A stretch of 7,463 nt of DNA from Bacteroidales bacterium (GCA_021160155.1 JAGHDB010000075.1:1-7463), one strand, 5' to 3'. Shown: positions 1 to 6,389, counted from the stretch's first letter. Numbers and translations: made by a program. The notes: generated by a model from the sequence alone, not told the origin.

Positions 1-8
1 GAACCCGC

Positions 9-1130
9 CTACCCGCTGCTTAATGATTCAAAGATATAACGGGCTGTCTGCCGTGATGAAATATGTGTCCCCACCCGGCTTTTCACTATCCGGTATCCTT
101 CTTTGATCTGTTGTTTTGTATCTTCATTATGAAGAATATCTGCAAGGGTTTTGCGAAGACGTTTTGCATTGAACTCTTTTTGTATTAGTTCTGTAACCAC
201 TTTTTTATCAGCAATTAGATTTACCAGTGAGATATATTTCACCCTGATCAACCAACGGGCAATCCAATAAGAGAGGGGATACGTACGGTAACAAACAACC
301 TGTGGCACCTGATGCCAGGCTACTTCGAGAGTAGCTGTACCTGATGTAACCAGTGCAGCCCGGGCCACACTAAGAAGTTCCTGGGTTACACCCCGTTTCA
401 CCGGTATTCGGGTATTGTGCAGAATCCGTTGGTAATAATCATCCGGGAAGCGTTGATGACCTGCCACAACAAACTGATACTCCGGATAGAATGGTTGCAT
501 CTGAGCCATAATCGGCAGCGCAGCCCTGATCTCCTGATCACGGCTGCCGGGTAAAAGAGCTATCATCGGACGGTTTTCCAGTTCGAGATCTTTGAGGATT
601 TTATTCCGATCAGTATGCAACCAGGGTGTAATCTCCTCAACCACCGGGTTACCCGTATATACTGCATTTACTTTAAAAGAGTGTAGAAAATCCGGCTCAA
701 ATGGCAAGATGCACAATACTTTTTCACAATATTTTTTTAGGAGTTTTGACCGGTTTTTTCTCCACGCCCAAACTTTGGGAGAAATATAAAAGAAACATTT
801 AAATCCATGATAATAAGCCCATTTAGCCATTCTCAGGTTAAAACCGGCATAATCAATCAGGATGAAGGCATCCGGTTGAAAAGAGCGGAGGGTTTTTCTT
901 GCAAGCCTGAAATTATCACGAATTTGCCGGAGATGTGAAAGTAGTTGGGTAAACCCCATAAAAGCCAGCTGTTCTAAAGAGACCACAGGTGCTTTTCGTA
1001 AAGTTTTCTGCATCCACTCTCCACCAAAAAAAACGAATTCTGCATGAGGATCTTTTTCGCGAAGCGCCGTAACCAACCGTGCTCCGTGTTGGTCTCCCGA
1101 TGGATCACCGGCAATCAGAAAATAGCGCAT
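9..1130 (-). CDS. lpxB: Lipid-A-disaccharide synthase LpxB
   Basis: This is a 373-residue glycosyltransferase of family GT19. It joins UDP-2,3-diacylglucosamine to lipid X, giving lipid A disaccharide 1-phosphate and UDP, at the cytoplasmic face of the inner membrane. Visible family features are the N-terminal AGDPSGDQHGA loop (residues 7-17, equal to the AGExSGD motif), the IDYAGFN segment (92-98) with the Asp expected to be catalytic at 93, SPKVWAWR (117-124), the TGNP turn (159-162), LLPGSRDQEI (192-201) and the nucleotide-sugar region SGTATLEVA (263-271). The conserved tail YISLVNLIA (299-307) is also present. Length is close to the E. coli protein (382). The ATG at 1130 directly precedes the Rossmann strand, and the stop is inside the window, so the gene is complete. 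It is the last visible gene of the minus-strand unit, 53 bases after the small membrane-protein gene, so cotranscription is likely. Its 3' end lies 8 bases from the window edge, so no terminator can be judged. Confidence 0.96.
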   Translation of the reverse strand: MRYFLIAGDPSGDQHGARLVTALREKDPHAEFVFFGGEWMQKTLRKAPVVSLEQLAFMGFTQLLSHLRQIRDNFRLARKTLRSFQPDAFILIDYAGFNLRMAKWAYYHGFKCFFYISPKVWAWRKNRSKLLKKYCEKVLCILPFEPDFLHSFKVNAVYTGNPVVEEITPWLHTDRNKILKDLELENRPMIALLPGSRDQEIRAALPIMAQMQPFYPEYQFVVAGHQRFPDDYYQRILHNTRIPVKRGVTQELLSVARAALVTSGTATLEVAWHQVPQVVCYRTYPLSYWIARWLIRVKYISLVNLIADKKVVTELIQKEFNAKRLRKTLADILHNEDTKQQIKEGYRIVKSRVGTHISSRQTARYIFESLSSG

Positions 1131-1183
1131 GATATAGTTTTACAGATCACTCAAAGTCGTTTATTACCATCAACGGAATCCTC

Positions 1184-1474
1184 TCAGATGAAACGAATCA
1201 CTGCCACTGTTATTGCAAATAACAGAGTAGCAAGCAGTACGCCACGGGCCCCGTTGAGCCAGTTCTTCCGGATAAATCCAAAAAAGAGCAACAGGTTCGG
1301 CAAAACCGACAGAGAGATGATATGAGTTAAAATCCCCAAATTGAAATAAACCTTTAAAAACTCCCATAAAGAAAGATCGGCGTACCGGTACAGATAATAG
1401 ATCAACATAGCCAAAGCCGGCACTACAATACCAACTGCCAATCCAAACCAGAAACGATTCATCCACTTTGACAT
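1184..1474 (-). CDS. Small three-helix membrane protein between surE and lpxB
   Basis: I do not recognise a named family for this 96-residue protein. It has three strongly hydrophobic stretches, at about residues 8-29, 46-67 and 77-95. A charged, aromatic linker separates the first two (YRYADLSLWEF) and a basic loop separates the last two (RKNWLNGAR, about 69-77). It ends two residues after an arginine in the last helix, and there is no cleavable signal peptide or obvious catalytic motif. The start is the ATG at 1474, immediately after the heptamer spacer that follows surE. The alternative overlapping frame here (98 residues, to 1170) is rich in Ser, Phe and Gly and lacks membrane-protein patterning, so I discard it. 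The position between surE and lpxB suggests a role at the inner membrane linked to envelope or lipid A biogenesis. That is inference from neighbourhood only. Confidence 0.8.
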   Translation of the reverse strand: MSKWMNRFWFGLAVGIVVPALAMLIYYLYRYADLSLWEFLKVYFNLGILTHIISLSVLPNLLLFFGFIRKNWLNGARGVLLATLLFAITVAVIRFI

Positions 1475-1516
1475 AACAACCTAATATCTAATATCTAACA
1501 TCTAACATCTGACATC
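1475..1516. repeat. Heptamer tandem array filling the surE spacer
   Basis: The 42 bases between the surE stop and the next ATG are exactly six 7-base units. Read on the minus strand they are GATGTCA once, GATGTTA twice, GATATTA twice and a diverged GGTTGTT. The consensus is GATRTTA. Four of the unit junctions create TAG, and a period of seven places these stops in all three frames. No Shine-Dalgarno sequence is visible in the spacer. Tandem heptamers in intergenic spacers are known from cyanobacteria (STRR elements), but I do not claim this one is related. Confidence 0.85.
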
Positions 1517-2296
1517 CTACAACCCATATCTCTTCATCTCCTCCAAAGTTACCCGGTCGGTCAGATCAATCTTTACCGGAACGATGGCCCCATAATGGTG
1601 TTCGAGCGCCCATTCATCCGTATCATCTTCTTCGGGCTCCTCATTACTGAAAGCACCGGTCAGCCAATAGTAGGTTCTTCCATGTGGATCGATTCTCTGG
1701 TCGAACTCTTCTTTCCATACGCCAATGGTTTGACGGCAAACCTTCATCCCTTTAAAATCTTCAGGTGCACCTTTGGGAAAATTAACATTCAGACAGGTTC
1801 CGTCAGGTAATCCCTGTTTCAGAAGATACCGGATCACAGACGGAATATTCTGAACAGCCGTATGCAGGTCAGTCTCCGGATCATGATCATCCACTGAGAA
1901 AGCAGCGGCCGTAATCCCGTTAAAACAGGCTTCAATAACCGCAGCCACAGTACCGGAATAAAAAAGGCTGACCGAAGCATTTGATCCATGATTAATCCCG
2001 GCCAGCACCAGATCAGGTTTCCGGTCAAGTATCCGGTTCAGTGCAAGCTTCACGCAATCTGCCGGCGTACCGGTACAGGCATAAGCAGGAACCTCACCAT
2101 CTACCGACACTGTTTTGTACCGGATAGGATGATTGAGTGTTACGGCATGCGACATACCGGATTGTCCTGAAACCGGAGCAACTACTACTACTTCACCAAA
2201 TGATTGAGCTACGCGCGTTAATTCGCGAATACCCCTGGCTTTATAACCATCATCATTACAGATAAGAATGAGCGGACTTTTTTTCATTTGTTTCAT
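1517..2296 (-). CDS. surE: 5'/3'-nucleotidase SurE
   Basis: SurE is a metal-dependent, cytoplasmic nucleoside monophosphate phosphatase (some members also act on exopolyphosphate), named for stationary-phase survival. With the ATG at 2296 the protein has 259 residues, usual for the family. The acidic metal site ICNDDGY (residues 12-18, Asp15 and Asp16) follows the first strand. APVSGQSG (40-47) supplies the metal-site Ser46, and AGINHGSN (99-106) supplies the conserved Asn102. TGTPADCVKLAL (75-86) and YSGTVAAVIEA further on are also hallmark segments. The C-terminal half carries an acid-rich stretch, EEPEEDDTDEW. The start could equally be the ATG at 2287, three codons later. Upstream in-frame starts (2407, 2338) add residues without family similarity and lie beyond or beside the predicted promoter. 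The gene is first in the surE, membrane protein, lpxB unit and is divergent from the transporter gene. Confidence 0.95.
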   Translation of the reverse strand: MKQMKKSPLILICNDDGYKARGIRELTRVAQSFGEVVVVAPVSGQSGMSHAVTLNHPIRYKTVSVDGEVPAYACTGTPADCVKLALNRILDRKPDLVLAGINHGSNASVSLFYSGTVAAVIEACFNGITAAAFSVDDHDPETDLHTAVQNIPSVIRYLLKQGLPDGTCLNVNFPKGAPEDFKGMKVCRQTIGVWKEEFDQRIDPHGRTYYWLTGAFSNEEPEEDDTDEWALEHHYGAIVPVKIDLTDRVTLEEMKRYGL

Positions 2297-2337
2297 TAAG
2301 TTCTCAAAAATAGGAAACTCCCACAGACTGACCACCA

Positions 2338-2352
2338 TTTCATGTAATGAAA
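2338..2352. promoter_or_regulatory. Operator-like inverted repeat between surE and transporter
   Basis: TTTCAT and ATGAAA form a perfect 6-base inverted repeat separated by GTA. It lies where the -33 contact of the rightward promoter is expected and close to the predicted transcription start of the leftward promoter. It could be a repressor or activator site acting on both directions. No regulator gene is adjacent, and a six-base palindrome can occur by chance, so this is a candidate only. Confidence 0.3.
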
Positions 2353-2353
2353 A

Positions 2354-2361
2354 CAAATGTA
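2354..2361 (-). promoter_or_regulatory. Predicted -7 element for the surE operon
   Basis: The minus strand reads TACATTTG, a full match to the Bacteroidota TAnnTTTG -7 consensus, with the transcript leading to surE about 60 bases downstream. No clear TTG or TTTG -33 element is present at the usual 19-21 base distance. The element shares two bases with the rightward -7 element. Confidence 0.5.
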
Positions 2362-2378
2362 TCTTTGTTCCATAAGGA
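2360..2378 (+). promoter_or_regulatory. Predicted -7 element and ribosome site for transporter gene
   Basis: TATCTTTG at 2360-2367 matches the TAnnTTTG consensus, and AAGGA at 2374-2378 lies 7 bases before the ATG at 2386. Together they set the start at 2386 rather than the in-frame ATG at 2347, which is upstream of the -7 element. The 5' leader would be only about a dozen bases. The -33 element is weak: only TTTC is found at roughly the right distance. Confidence 0.55.
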
Positions 2379-2385
2379 AATAAGC

Positions 2386-4614
2386 ATGAAAAATAATGTG
2401 ACCACAAACGGTCGTTTTGGCACCGCTCCGGTCTTTTTCACAGCCATCTCCACGATTCTGGGTGCCATTCTATTTTTAAGATTCGGTTTCGCCGTAGGTA
2501 CCCTCGGATTATTTGGAGTAGCCCTGATCATTATTCTGGGACATCTGGTTACATTACCTACTGCATTTGCCCTCTCAGAGCTGGCTACCAACAAACGGGT
2601 GGAAGGTGGTGGCGAGTATTTCATTATCTCAAGATCATTCGGACTGAACATCGGGGGTACAATCGGATTAGCCCTGTATCTTTCACAAGCCATCAGCGTT
2701 GCTTTTTACGTAATAGCTTTCACCGAAGCATTTGAAGGTGTTTTCAACTGGTTGAAAGAAACATATGGCTTAGATCTTCCCAGACAGGCCATCAGTATAC
2801 CGGCTATGATTTTACTGTCCGTTCTCATCCTGCGAAAAGGTGCCAATATGGGAGTAAAAGCGCTGTACCTCGTAGTGGCTATTCTGGCAGCAAGTTTAGT
2901 ACTGTTCTTTATGGGGAAACCTACTGCGGCAGCACCACAGCACTTCACACTGGCACAGGCGGAATTTCGGAATATGAAAGATTTCTTTTTCGTGTTTGCC
3001 ATTATTTTTCCGGCATTTACCGGCATGACAGCAGGGGTGGGTTTGTCGGGCGATCTGAAACGACCTTCAAGATCCATTCCGATCGGTACGATTTCAGCTA
3101 CTATTGTAGGCATGGTCATTTATTTCTTTGTAATCTGGAAACTGGCTAACTCTGCATCCGCAAGCGAATTAACTGAACATCAGCTAATTATGAGCAAGAT
3201 CGCTCTTGCCGGATCCATTATGATTCCGGTAGGCCTGGCGGCTTCAACCATCTCCTCTGCGCTCGGATCGGTTATGGTTGCCCCAAGAACCCTGCAGGCG
3301 CTGGCGGCTGATCAAACCTTCCCGTCAAAAAGACTGAACCGTATATTAAGCAAGGGCAAAGGCCGTGATAATGAACCGGTAAATGCATCATGGATCACCG
3401 TGCTTATAGCTCTGGTTTTTGTGGCACTGGGCAATGTCAATGTAGTCGCAGAGATCATCTCCATGTTTTTTATGGTTACATACGGATCTTTATGCCTGAT
3501 CTCTTTTCTGAACCATTTCGGATCCTCTCCCTCCTATCGTCCCTCATTCCGCTCAAGATGGCTTTTTTCCCTGACCGGATTTCTGGTTGCCATATGGGTG
3601 ATGTTTAAAATTAATGCATTGTACGCCATCCTGGCGATCTTCTCAATGACGCTTATTTACCTGTTTATAAACGCATACCATAAAAACCGGCAGGGTATGA
3701 GCAGTATTTTCAGTAATGCATTATATCAGTTAAGCCGTAATCTGCAGGTTTATCTTCAAAAAAAACGTAAAAAGCAGGCCCAGGTTGAATGGCGCCCCAG
3801 TGCGCTTTGCATCAGCTCAGATTCTTTCGAAAGAGATCAGGCATTCAGGATTCTGAACTGGATCTCCTATAAATACGGATTTGGTACCTTTATTCACCGG
3901 ATCGAAGGTTACTATTCTTATGAAACGCAAGCAATTGCGCGACTGGATCTGGAGCAGTTACGAGAGCGTTTTGACACGCAGAAGAACCATGTCTATATCG
4001 ATACCCTGATTTCCCCTTCATACACCTCTGCCATTGCCCAGGTCATCCAAACACCGGGCATATCGGGCATGGAAAATAACCTGATCCTGCTTGAATATGC
4101 CAAAGGTGATCAGAAAGGCCTGGCCAGGATAACAGATAACCTTGCGCTGATCAGTGCAGGAAATTTTGATATTGGTATTATCGCCAGTGCAGAACGGGAT
4201 TTTAAACGCAAAGGCGGTATTCATGTATGGATCAAAAAAGGGGATCTGGCCAATGCCAATCTGATGATCCTGCTGAGTTTTATCATGCTGGGGCATCCCG
4301 ACTGGAAGCGGGCAAAGATCCGGATTTTTCAGATTTACCGCGAAGATAATTATGAAGAACTTAAAGCTCATCACCAGGAACTGGTCACCACCGGTCGTTT
4401 ACCGATTACTTTAAAAAATATTGAATGGATTCCGGAGGAGGAGGATATACCGATACATGAAACAATCAGTAAACATTCTGCTAAAGCAGGATTGACACTG
4501 ATCGGGTTTCAGGTAGATCAGGTCAAGCATGAGGGAGAAAACGTATTTATGGGTTATGACCAGTTAGGTACTATTTTGTTTATTAACGCACATAACCGAA
4601 TTGAGATCCAATAA
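2386..4614 (+). CDS. Cation-chloride cotransporter (SLC12-like) homologue
   Basis: This 742-residue inner-membrane protein belongs to the APC superfamily and, by motif, to the cation-chloride cotransporter family. Segments that match animal NKCC/KCC proteins are GAILFLRFGFAVG (26-38, TM1), VEGGGEYFIISRSFG (72-86), FPAFTGMTAGVGLSGDLKRP (208-227, TM6), SSALGSVMVAPRTLQALAAD (290-309, TM8) and EIISMFFMVTYGSL (356-369, TM10). About twelve helices span residues 13-431. A soluble C-terminal domain (about 470-742) contains counterparts of the family segments TPGISGMENNLILLEY and DWKRAKIRIF. Tyr108 in TM3 and Pro209/Thr212 in TM6 align with the K+ site, Ser290/Ser291 in TM8 with the Na+ site, and Tyr366 in TM10 with a chloride site. 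This suggests coupled Na+/K+/Cl- transport. Annotation pipelines often label such genes 'amino acid permease'. The start is fixed by AAGGA and by the promoter upstream of it. The 3' end overlaps the converging broken gene by 32 bases. Confidence 0.88.
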   Translation: MKNNVTTNGRFGTAPVFFTAISTILGAILFLRFGFAVGTLGLFGVALIIILGHLVTLPTAFALSELATNKRVEGGGEYFIISRSFGLNIGGTIGLALYLSQAISVAFYVIAFTEAFEGVFNWLKETYGLDLPRQAISIPAMILLSVLILRKGANMGVKALYLVVAILAASLVLFFMGKPTAAAPQHFTLAQAEFRNMKDFFFVFAIIFPAFTGMTAGVGLSGDLKRPSRSIPIGTISATIVGMVIYFFVIWKLANSASASELTEHQLIMSKIALAGSIMIPVGLAASTISSALGSVMVAPRTLQALAADQTFPSKRLNRILSKGKGRDNEPVNASWITVLIALVFVALGNVNVVAEIISMFFMVTYGSLCLISFLNHFGSSPSYRPSFRSRWLFSLTGFLVAIWVMFKINALYAILAIFSMTLIYLFINAYHKNRQGMSSIFSNALYQLSRNLQVYLQKKRKKQAQVEWRPSALCISSDSFERDQAFRILNWISYKYGFGTFIHRIEGYYSYETQAIARLDLEQLRERFDTQKNHVYIDTLISPSYTSAIAQVIQTPGISGMENNLILLEYAKGDQKGLARITDNLALISAGNFDIGIIASAERDFKRKGGIHVWIKKGDLANANLMILLSFIMLGHPDWKRAKIRIFQIYREDNYEELKAHHQELVTTGRLPITLKNIEWIPEEEDIPIHETISKHSAKAGLTLIGFQVDQVKHEGENVFMGYDQLGTILFINAHNRIEIQ

Positions 4615-4890
4615 CCCGTTCAAACATAGCCACCATTTGTTCATCAGGATCTGTAACAGAGTCAGCTTTATGAACTAATTCTATGAGCAATTTCTGCCTG
4701 ATTGACTTATCCGGAGTCGCCTGAGCTCTTTTCCAAGCATTATTTCAAAACTAGTGAGACTGTTCTGTGCGGAAGTTTGATCATGAAACACCTTACGGAA
4801 CCAGGGAGTTAAATCCTCTTTAATATTTTGATACCGGTTCTGTGAAGCACGATACAGTTGTTTTTGAAGCAGCTGGTTATTTAAAGCCAT
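4583..4890 (-). pseudogene. Frameshifted small gene of unknown function
   Basis: From the ATG at 4890 an open frame encodes 49 protein-like residues (MALNNQLLQKQLYRAS at the start, then a segment with DLTPWFRKVFHDQ) down to about 4744. If that frame continues, it becomes Arg/Ser-rich and stops at 4681. The neighbouring frame, open from 4744 to a TAA at 4583-4585, instead gives 53 well-formed residues that include NAWKRAQATPDKSIRQKLL and TDPDEQMVAMFERVIG. Joining the two frames at a GAAAT/AAT junction (4739-4746) yields a helical, charged protein of about 102 residues. One lost base, or a sequencing indel, would explain this. I do not recognise the family. The end overlaps the transporter's last codons tail to tail. 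No promoter consensus or ribosome site is visible upstream. Alternatively, the 69-residue frame 4681-4890 is intact as it stands, or neither frame is expressed. Confidence 0.5.
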
Positions 4891-4931
4891 ACCCGGCTAA
4901 TTTAACTATTTTTATAACCTAATAAATACAC

Positions 4932-5912
4932 ATGTCAGGTATTCGTAATATCACCCTGTGGTTCTTTCTTTTAGCTTCACTATACTCTTGCAGTGAAGAT
5001 ATCAGTATGGTTTCACCCGGTGCCCCCATTCCGGTTGTATATGGAATCCTTGACATCCGGGATTCTGTGCATCAGGTCCTGTTCGGAAAAACTTTTTCGG
5101 GAGAAGAAAGTTTATCCGAACTGACTTACCATCCGGGGATGATGTATGACCCGGATGGTTCGGTTACACTGATCGATCCTGTCAGGCAAATCCAAAGTCC
5201 ATTCACCAAAATAACCGACGGACAGAGAGTACCGGGATTGTTTCCGGTCACTCCCCGGGTTTATTACCGGCTCGTCTCACAACTCCGGCCCGGCAACTAT
5301 CAGCTGGTGTTTGAAAGCGGCTCAACCGATTCTACATTGGCAGTTGAACTTAATTTACCCGGCCCTTTTCAGTTAATATCTCCCCATCCAGAGTCCAGGA
5401 GAATATACTTCTATGAAGATCCGATGGTATTCTCATGGATTCCGCCGGCCGGATCAGGGGTTTATGAGATTGCGTTTATACTGCATTATGAAGATCATTT
5501 TAAAAACAGCGAACAAATATCCAGAAAGTTCAGGCATACGGTCCTGCTTTTTCGCGAGACGCTGGAACAGGATCATGACCGGCTGGTGTACCGGTTTTAT
5601 TCGGATCCTTTTTTTAGAGATGCCGGTCGTTCAATTCCTGTTAATGAAGAGGTTGGTTATCGAAAGCCTGTATGGATTGATTTAGAAGTCACCGCAGGGG
5701 ATACGGTTTTATCAAAATATCTGAAATGGCAAACCCTTGCAATTGACGGTCAGATCAATCCCAATGGCAATATCAATGGAGCTATAGGGTTTATTGCCGG
5801 AAAATATACTATCCGGATGCCGCACCTGAAACTTTCAGCCAGAGCACAAGACTCGCTCGTTCTTGGCCGGTTTACCAAATTGCTGGGATTCGTGGCTAAT
5901 CCCGACTGGTAA
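4932..5912 (+). CDS. Bacteroidota lipoprotein, DUF4249-like architecture
   Basis: The 326-residue protein starts with a lipoprotein signal peptide: Arg5, a hydrophobic stretch at 8-17, and a lipobox-like LYSC with Cys20 as the expected lipidated residue. The next residues are Ser-Glu-Asp. An acidic patch just after the cysteine is the known Bacteroidota lipoprotein export signal, so an outer-surface location is likely. The mature part begins PIPVVYGILDIRDSVHQVLFGKTFSG, then DPDGSVTLID, and looks rich in beta strands. This pattern (VVYG, then a strand pair, then an S/T-V-x-L strand) recalls DUF4249-type lipoproteins, but that assignment is tentative. No catalytic motif is seen. Unlike many surface lipoproteins of the phylum it has no TonB-dependent receptor beside it here. 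The ATG at 4932 is the only start that gives a signal peptide; no clear ribosome site or TAnnTTTG element precedes it. Transcription probably ends in the hairpin at 5943-5982. Confidence 0.72.
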   Translation: MSGIRNITLWFFLLASLYSCSEDISMVSPGAPIPVVYGILDIRDSVHQVLFGKTFSGEESLSELTYHPGMMYDPDGSVTLIDPVRQIQSPFTKITDGQRVPGLFPVTPRVYYRLVSQLRPGNYQLVFESGSTDSTLAVELNLPGPFQLISPHPESRRIYFYEDPMVFSWIPPAGSGVYEIAFILHYEDHFKNSEQISRKFRHTVLLFRETLEQDHDRLVYRFYSDPFFRDAGRSIPVNEEVGYRKPVWIDLEVTAGDTVLSKYLKWQTLAIDGQINPNGNINGAIGFIAGKYTIRMPHLKLSARAQDSLVLGRFTKLLGFVANPDW

Positions 5913-5942
5913 TTTATTTTCCGGACATGCCAATTCAATCTA

Positions 5943-5982
5943 AAAGCCCGGGATACCAATTTTATTCGTATCTTTGGGCTTT
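5943..5982 (+). terminator. Hairpin terminator of the lipoprotein gene
   Basis: AAAGCCC (5943-5949) pairs with GGGCTTT (5976-5982), and GATAC (5952-5956) pairs with GTATC (5968-5972). GG faces TTT between them, allowing two G-U pairs and one bulge, and the loop has 11 bases. A T-rich tail (TTTATTTAT) follows. It lies 30 bases after the lipoprotein stop. The 3' arm contains the predicted -7 element of the next gene. Confidence 0.65.
5969..5976 (+). promoter_or_regulatory. Predicted -7 element for the RRM gene
   Basis: TATCTTTG fully matches TAnnTTTG and is identical to the element before the transporter gene. Transcription would start about 5981-5984, leaving a leader of some 25 AT-rich bases before the ATG at 6007. 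No -33 TTG is found at 19-21 bases upstream, where the 5' arm of the terminator hairpin lies. Confidence 0.5.
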
Positions 5983-6006
5983 ATTTATCAATTTAGTTTT
6001 AGAATT

Positions 6007-6252
6007 ATGAACATTTACGTTGGCAACCTCAGTTACGGGGTTGATGAAAATGAACTCAAAGCTGCTTTTGAAGAGTATGGTGCAGTAACCTCTGCAAGAA
6101 TCATTACGGATAAATACAGCGGAAGAAGTAAAGGATTTGGTTTTGTTGAGATGGAAGATGATGACGCAGCCAAAAAAGCCATTGAAGGCCTTAACGGGCG
6201 TGCACTTGACAACAGGGAAATTAAAGTAAACGAAGCCCGGCCACGGACTTAG
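6007..6252 (+). CDS. RRM-domain RNA-binding protein
   Basis: This 81-residue protein is a single RNA recognition motif and almost nothing else. RNP-2 is IYVGNL (residues 3-8) and RNP-1 is KGFGFVEM (42-49), with aromatic RNA-stacking positions at Tyr4, Phe44 and Phe46. The last RNP-1 position is Met instead of the usual Phe/Tyr. The IIDK-type loop TDKYSGRSKG (34-43) and NGRALDNREIKVNEA (63-77) fit the fold. The usual basic or glycine-rich tail is absent; the protein stops at EARPRT. Such short RRM proteins are frequent in Bacteroidota, where they act as post-transcriptional regulators in species lacking Hfq and ProQ. The targets here cannot be inferred. The ATG at 6007 begins right at the first strand; an in-frame TTG at 5974 overlaps the predicted promoter and is rejected. 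Its own promoter and terminator make it a single-gene unit. Confidence 0.93.
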   Translation: MNIYVGNLSYGVDENELKAAFEEYGAVTSARIITDKYSGRSKGFGFVEMEDDDAAKKAIEGLNGRALDNREIKVNEARPRT

Positions 6253-6278
6253 TAAGTATTTTTCCCCGGTATTTTTCT

Positions 6279-6302
6279 CCCTTAAATTTTTATAATTAAG
6301 GG
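6279..6302. other. Stem-loop in the RRM 3' untranslated region
   Basis: CCCTTAA (6279-6285) and TTAAGGG (6296-6302) form a perfect 7-base stem with a 10-base AT loop, 26 bases after the RRM stop. The following sequence (TAGTTTTCC) is only a weak T-tract, so it may be an attenuating terminator, a processing end or a protein-binding hairpin. Confidence 0.5.
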
Positions 6303-6355
6303 TAGTTTTCCTTGGGTACTCATAGTGGTACCAGAAAAAATTGTCTTATTATTGA

Positions 6356-6389
6356 AAGAAGCCTTCCGGATGGGAAGGCTTCTTTTTTT
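6356..6389 (+). terminator. Strong intrinsic terminator after the RRM gene
   Basis: A 12-base perfect stem (AAGAAGCCTTCC with GGAAGGCTTCTT) encloses a 5-base loop and runs into a T-tract ending at 6389. It ends the RRM transcript about 135 bases after the stop codon. Confidence 0.9.

Noticed and set aside
592..1325. Plus-strand frames opposite lpxB and the small membrane gene
   Set aside because: They are antisense to coding regions with clear family motifs, and their composition is not protein-like.
1475..1516. CRISPR-like array
   Set aside because: The units are seven bases long, directly abutting and without spacers, so this is a simple tandem repeat.
2347..2385. Thirteen-residue N-terminal extension of the transporter
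   Set aside because: The ATG at 2347 lies upstream of the -7 element, and AAGGA sits properly before the ATG at 2386.
2297..2407. Longer N terminus for SurE from the ATG at 2407 or 2338
   Set aside because: The added residues have no SurE similarity. The 2407 start lies upstream of the predicted leftward promoter and overlaps the transporter coding region, and 2338 falls beside the predicted start site.
2340..2693. Minus-strand open frame of 117 codons opposite the transporter gene
   Set aside because: It is a shadow of a strongly supported coding region and its translation (Pro, Arg and Thr-rich) resembles no family.
4736..4750. Programmed -1 frameshift joining the two halves of the small gene
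   Set aside because: The zero-frame codons at the junction (TTT GAA ATA) do not form a slippery X-XXY-YYZ heptamer, and no downstream pseudoknot or stem is evident.
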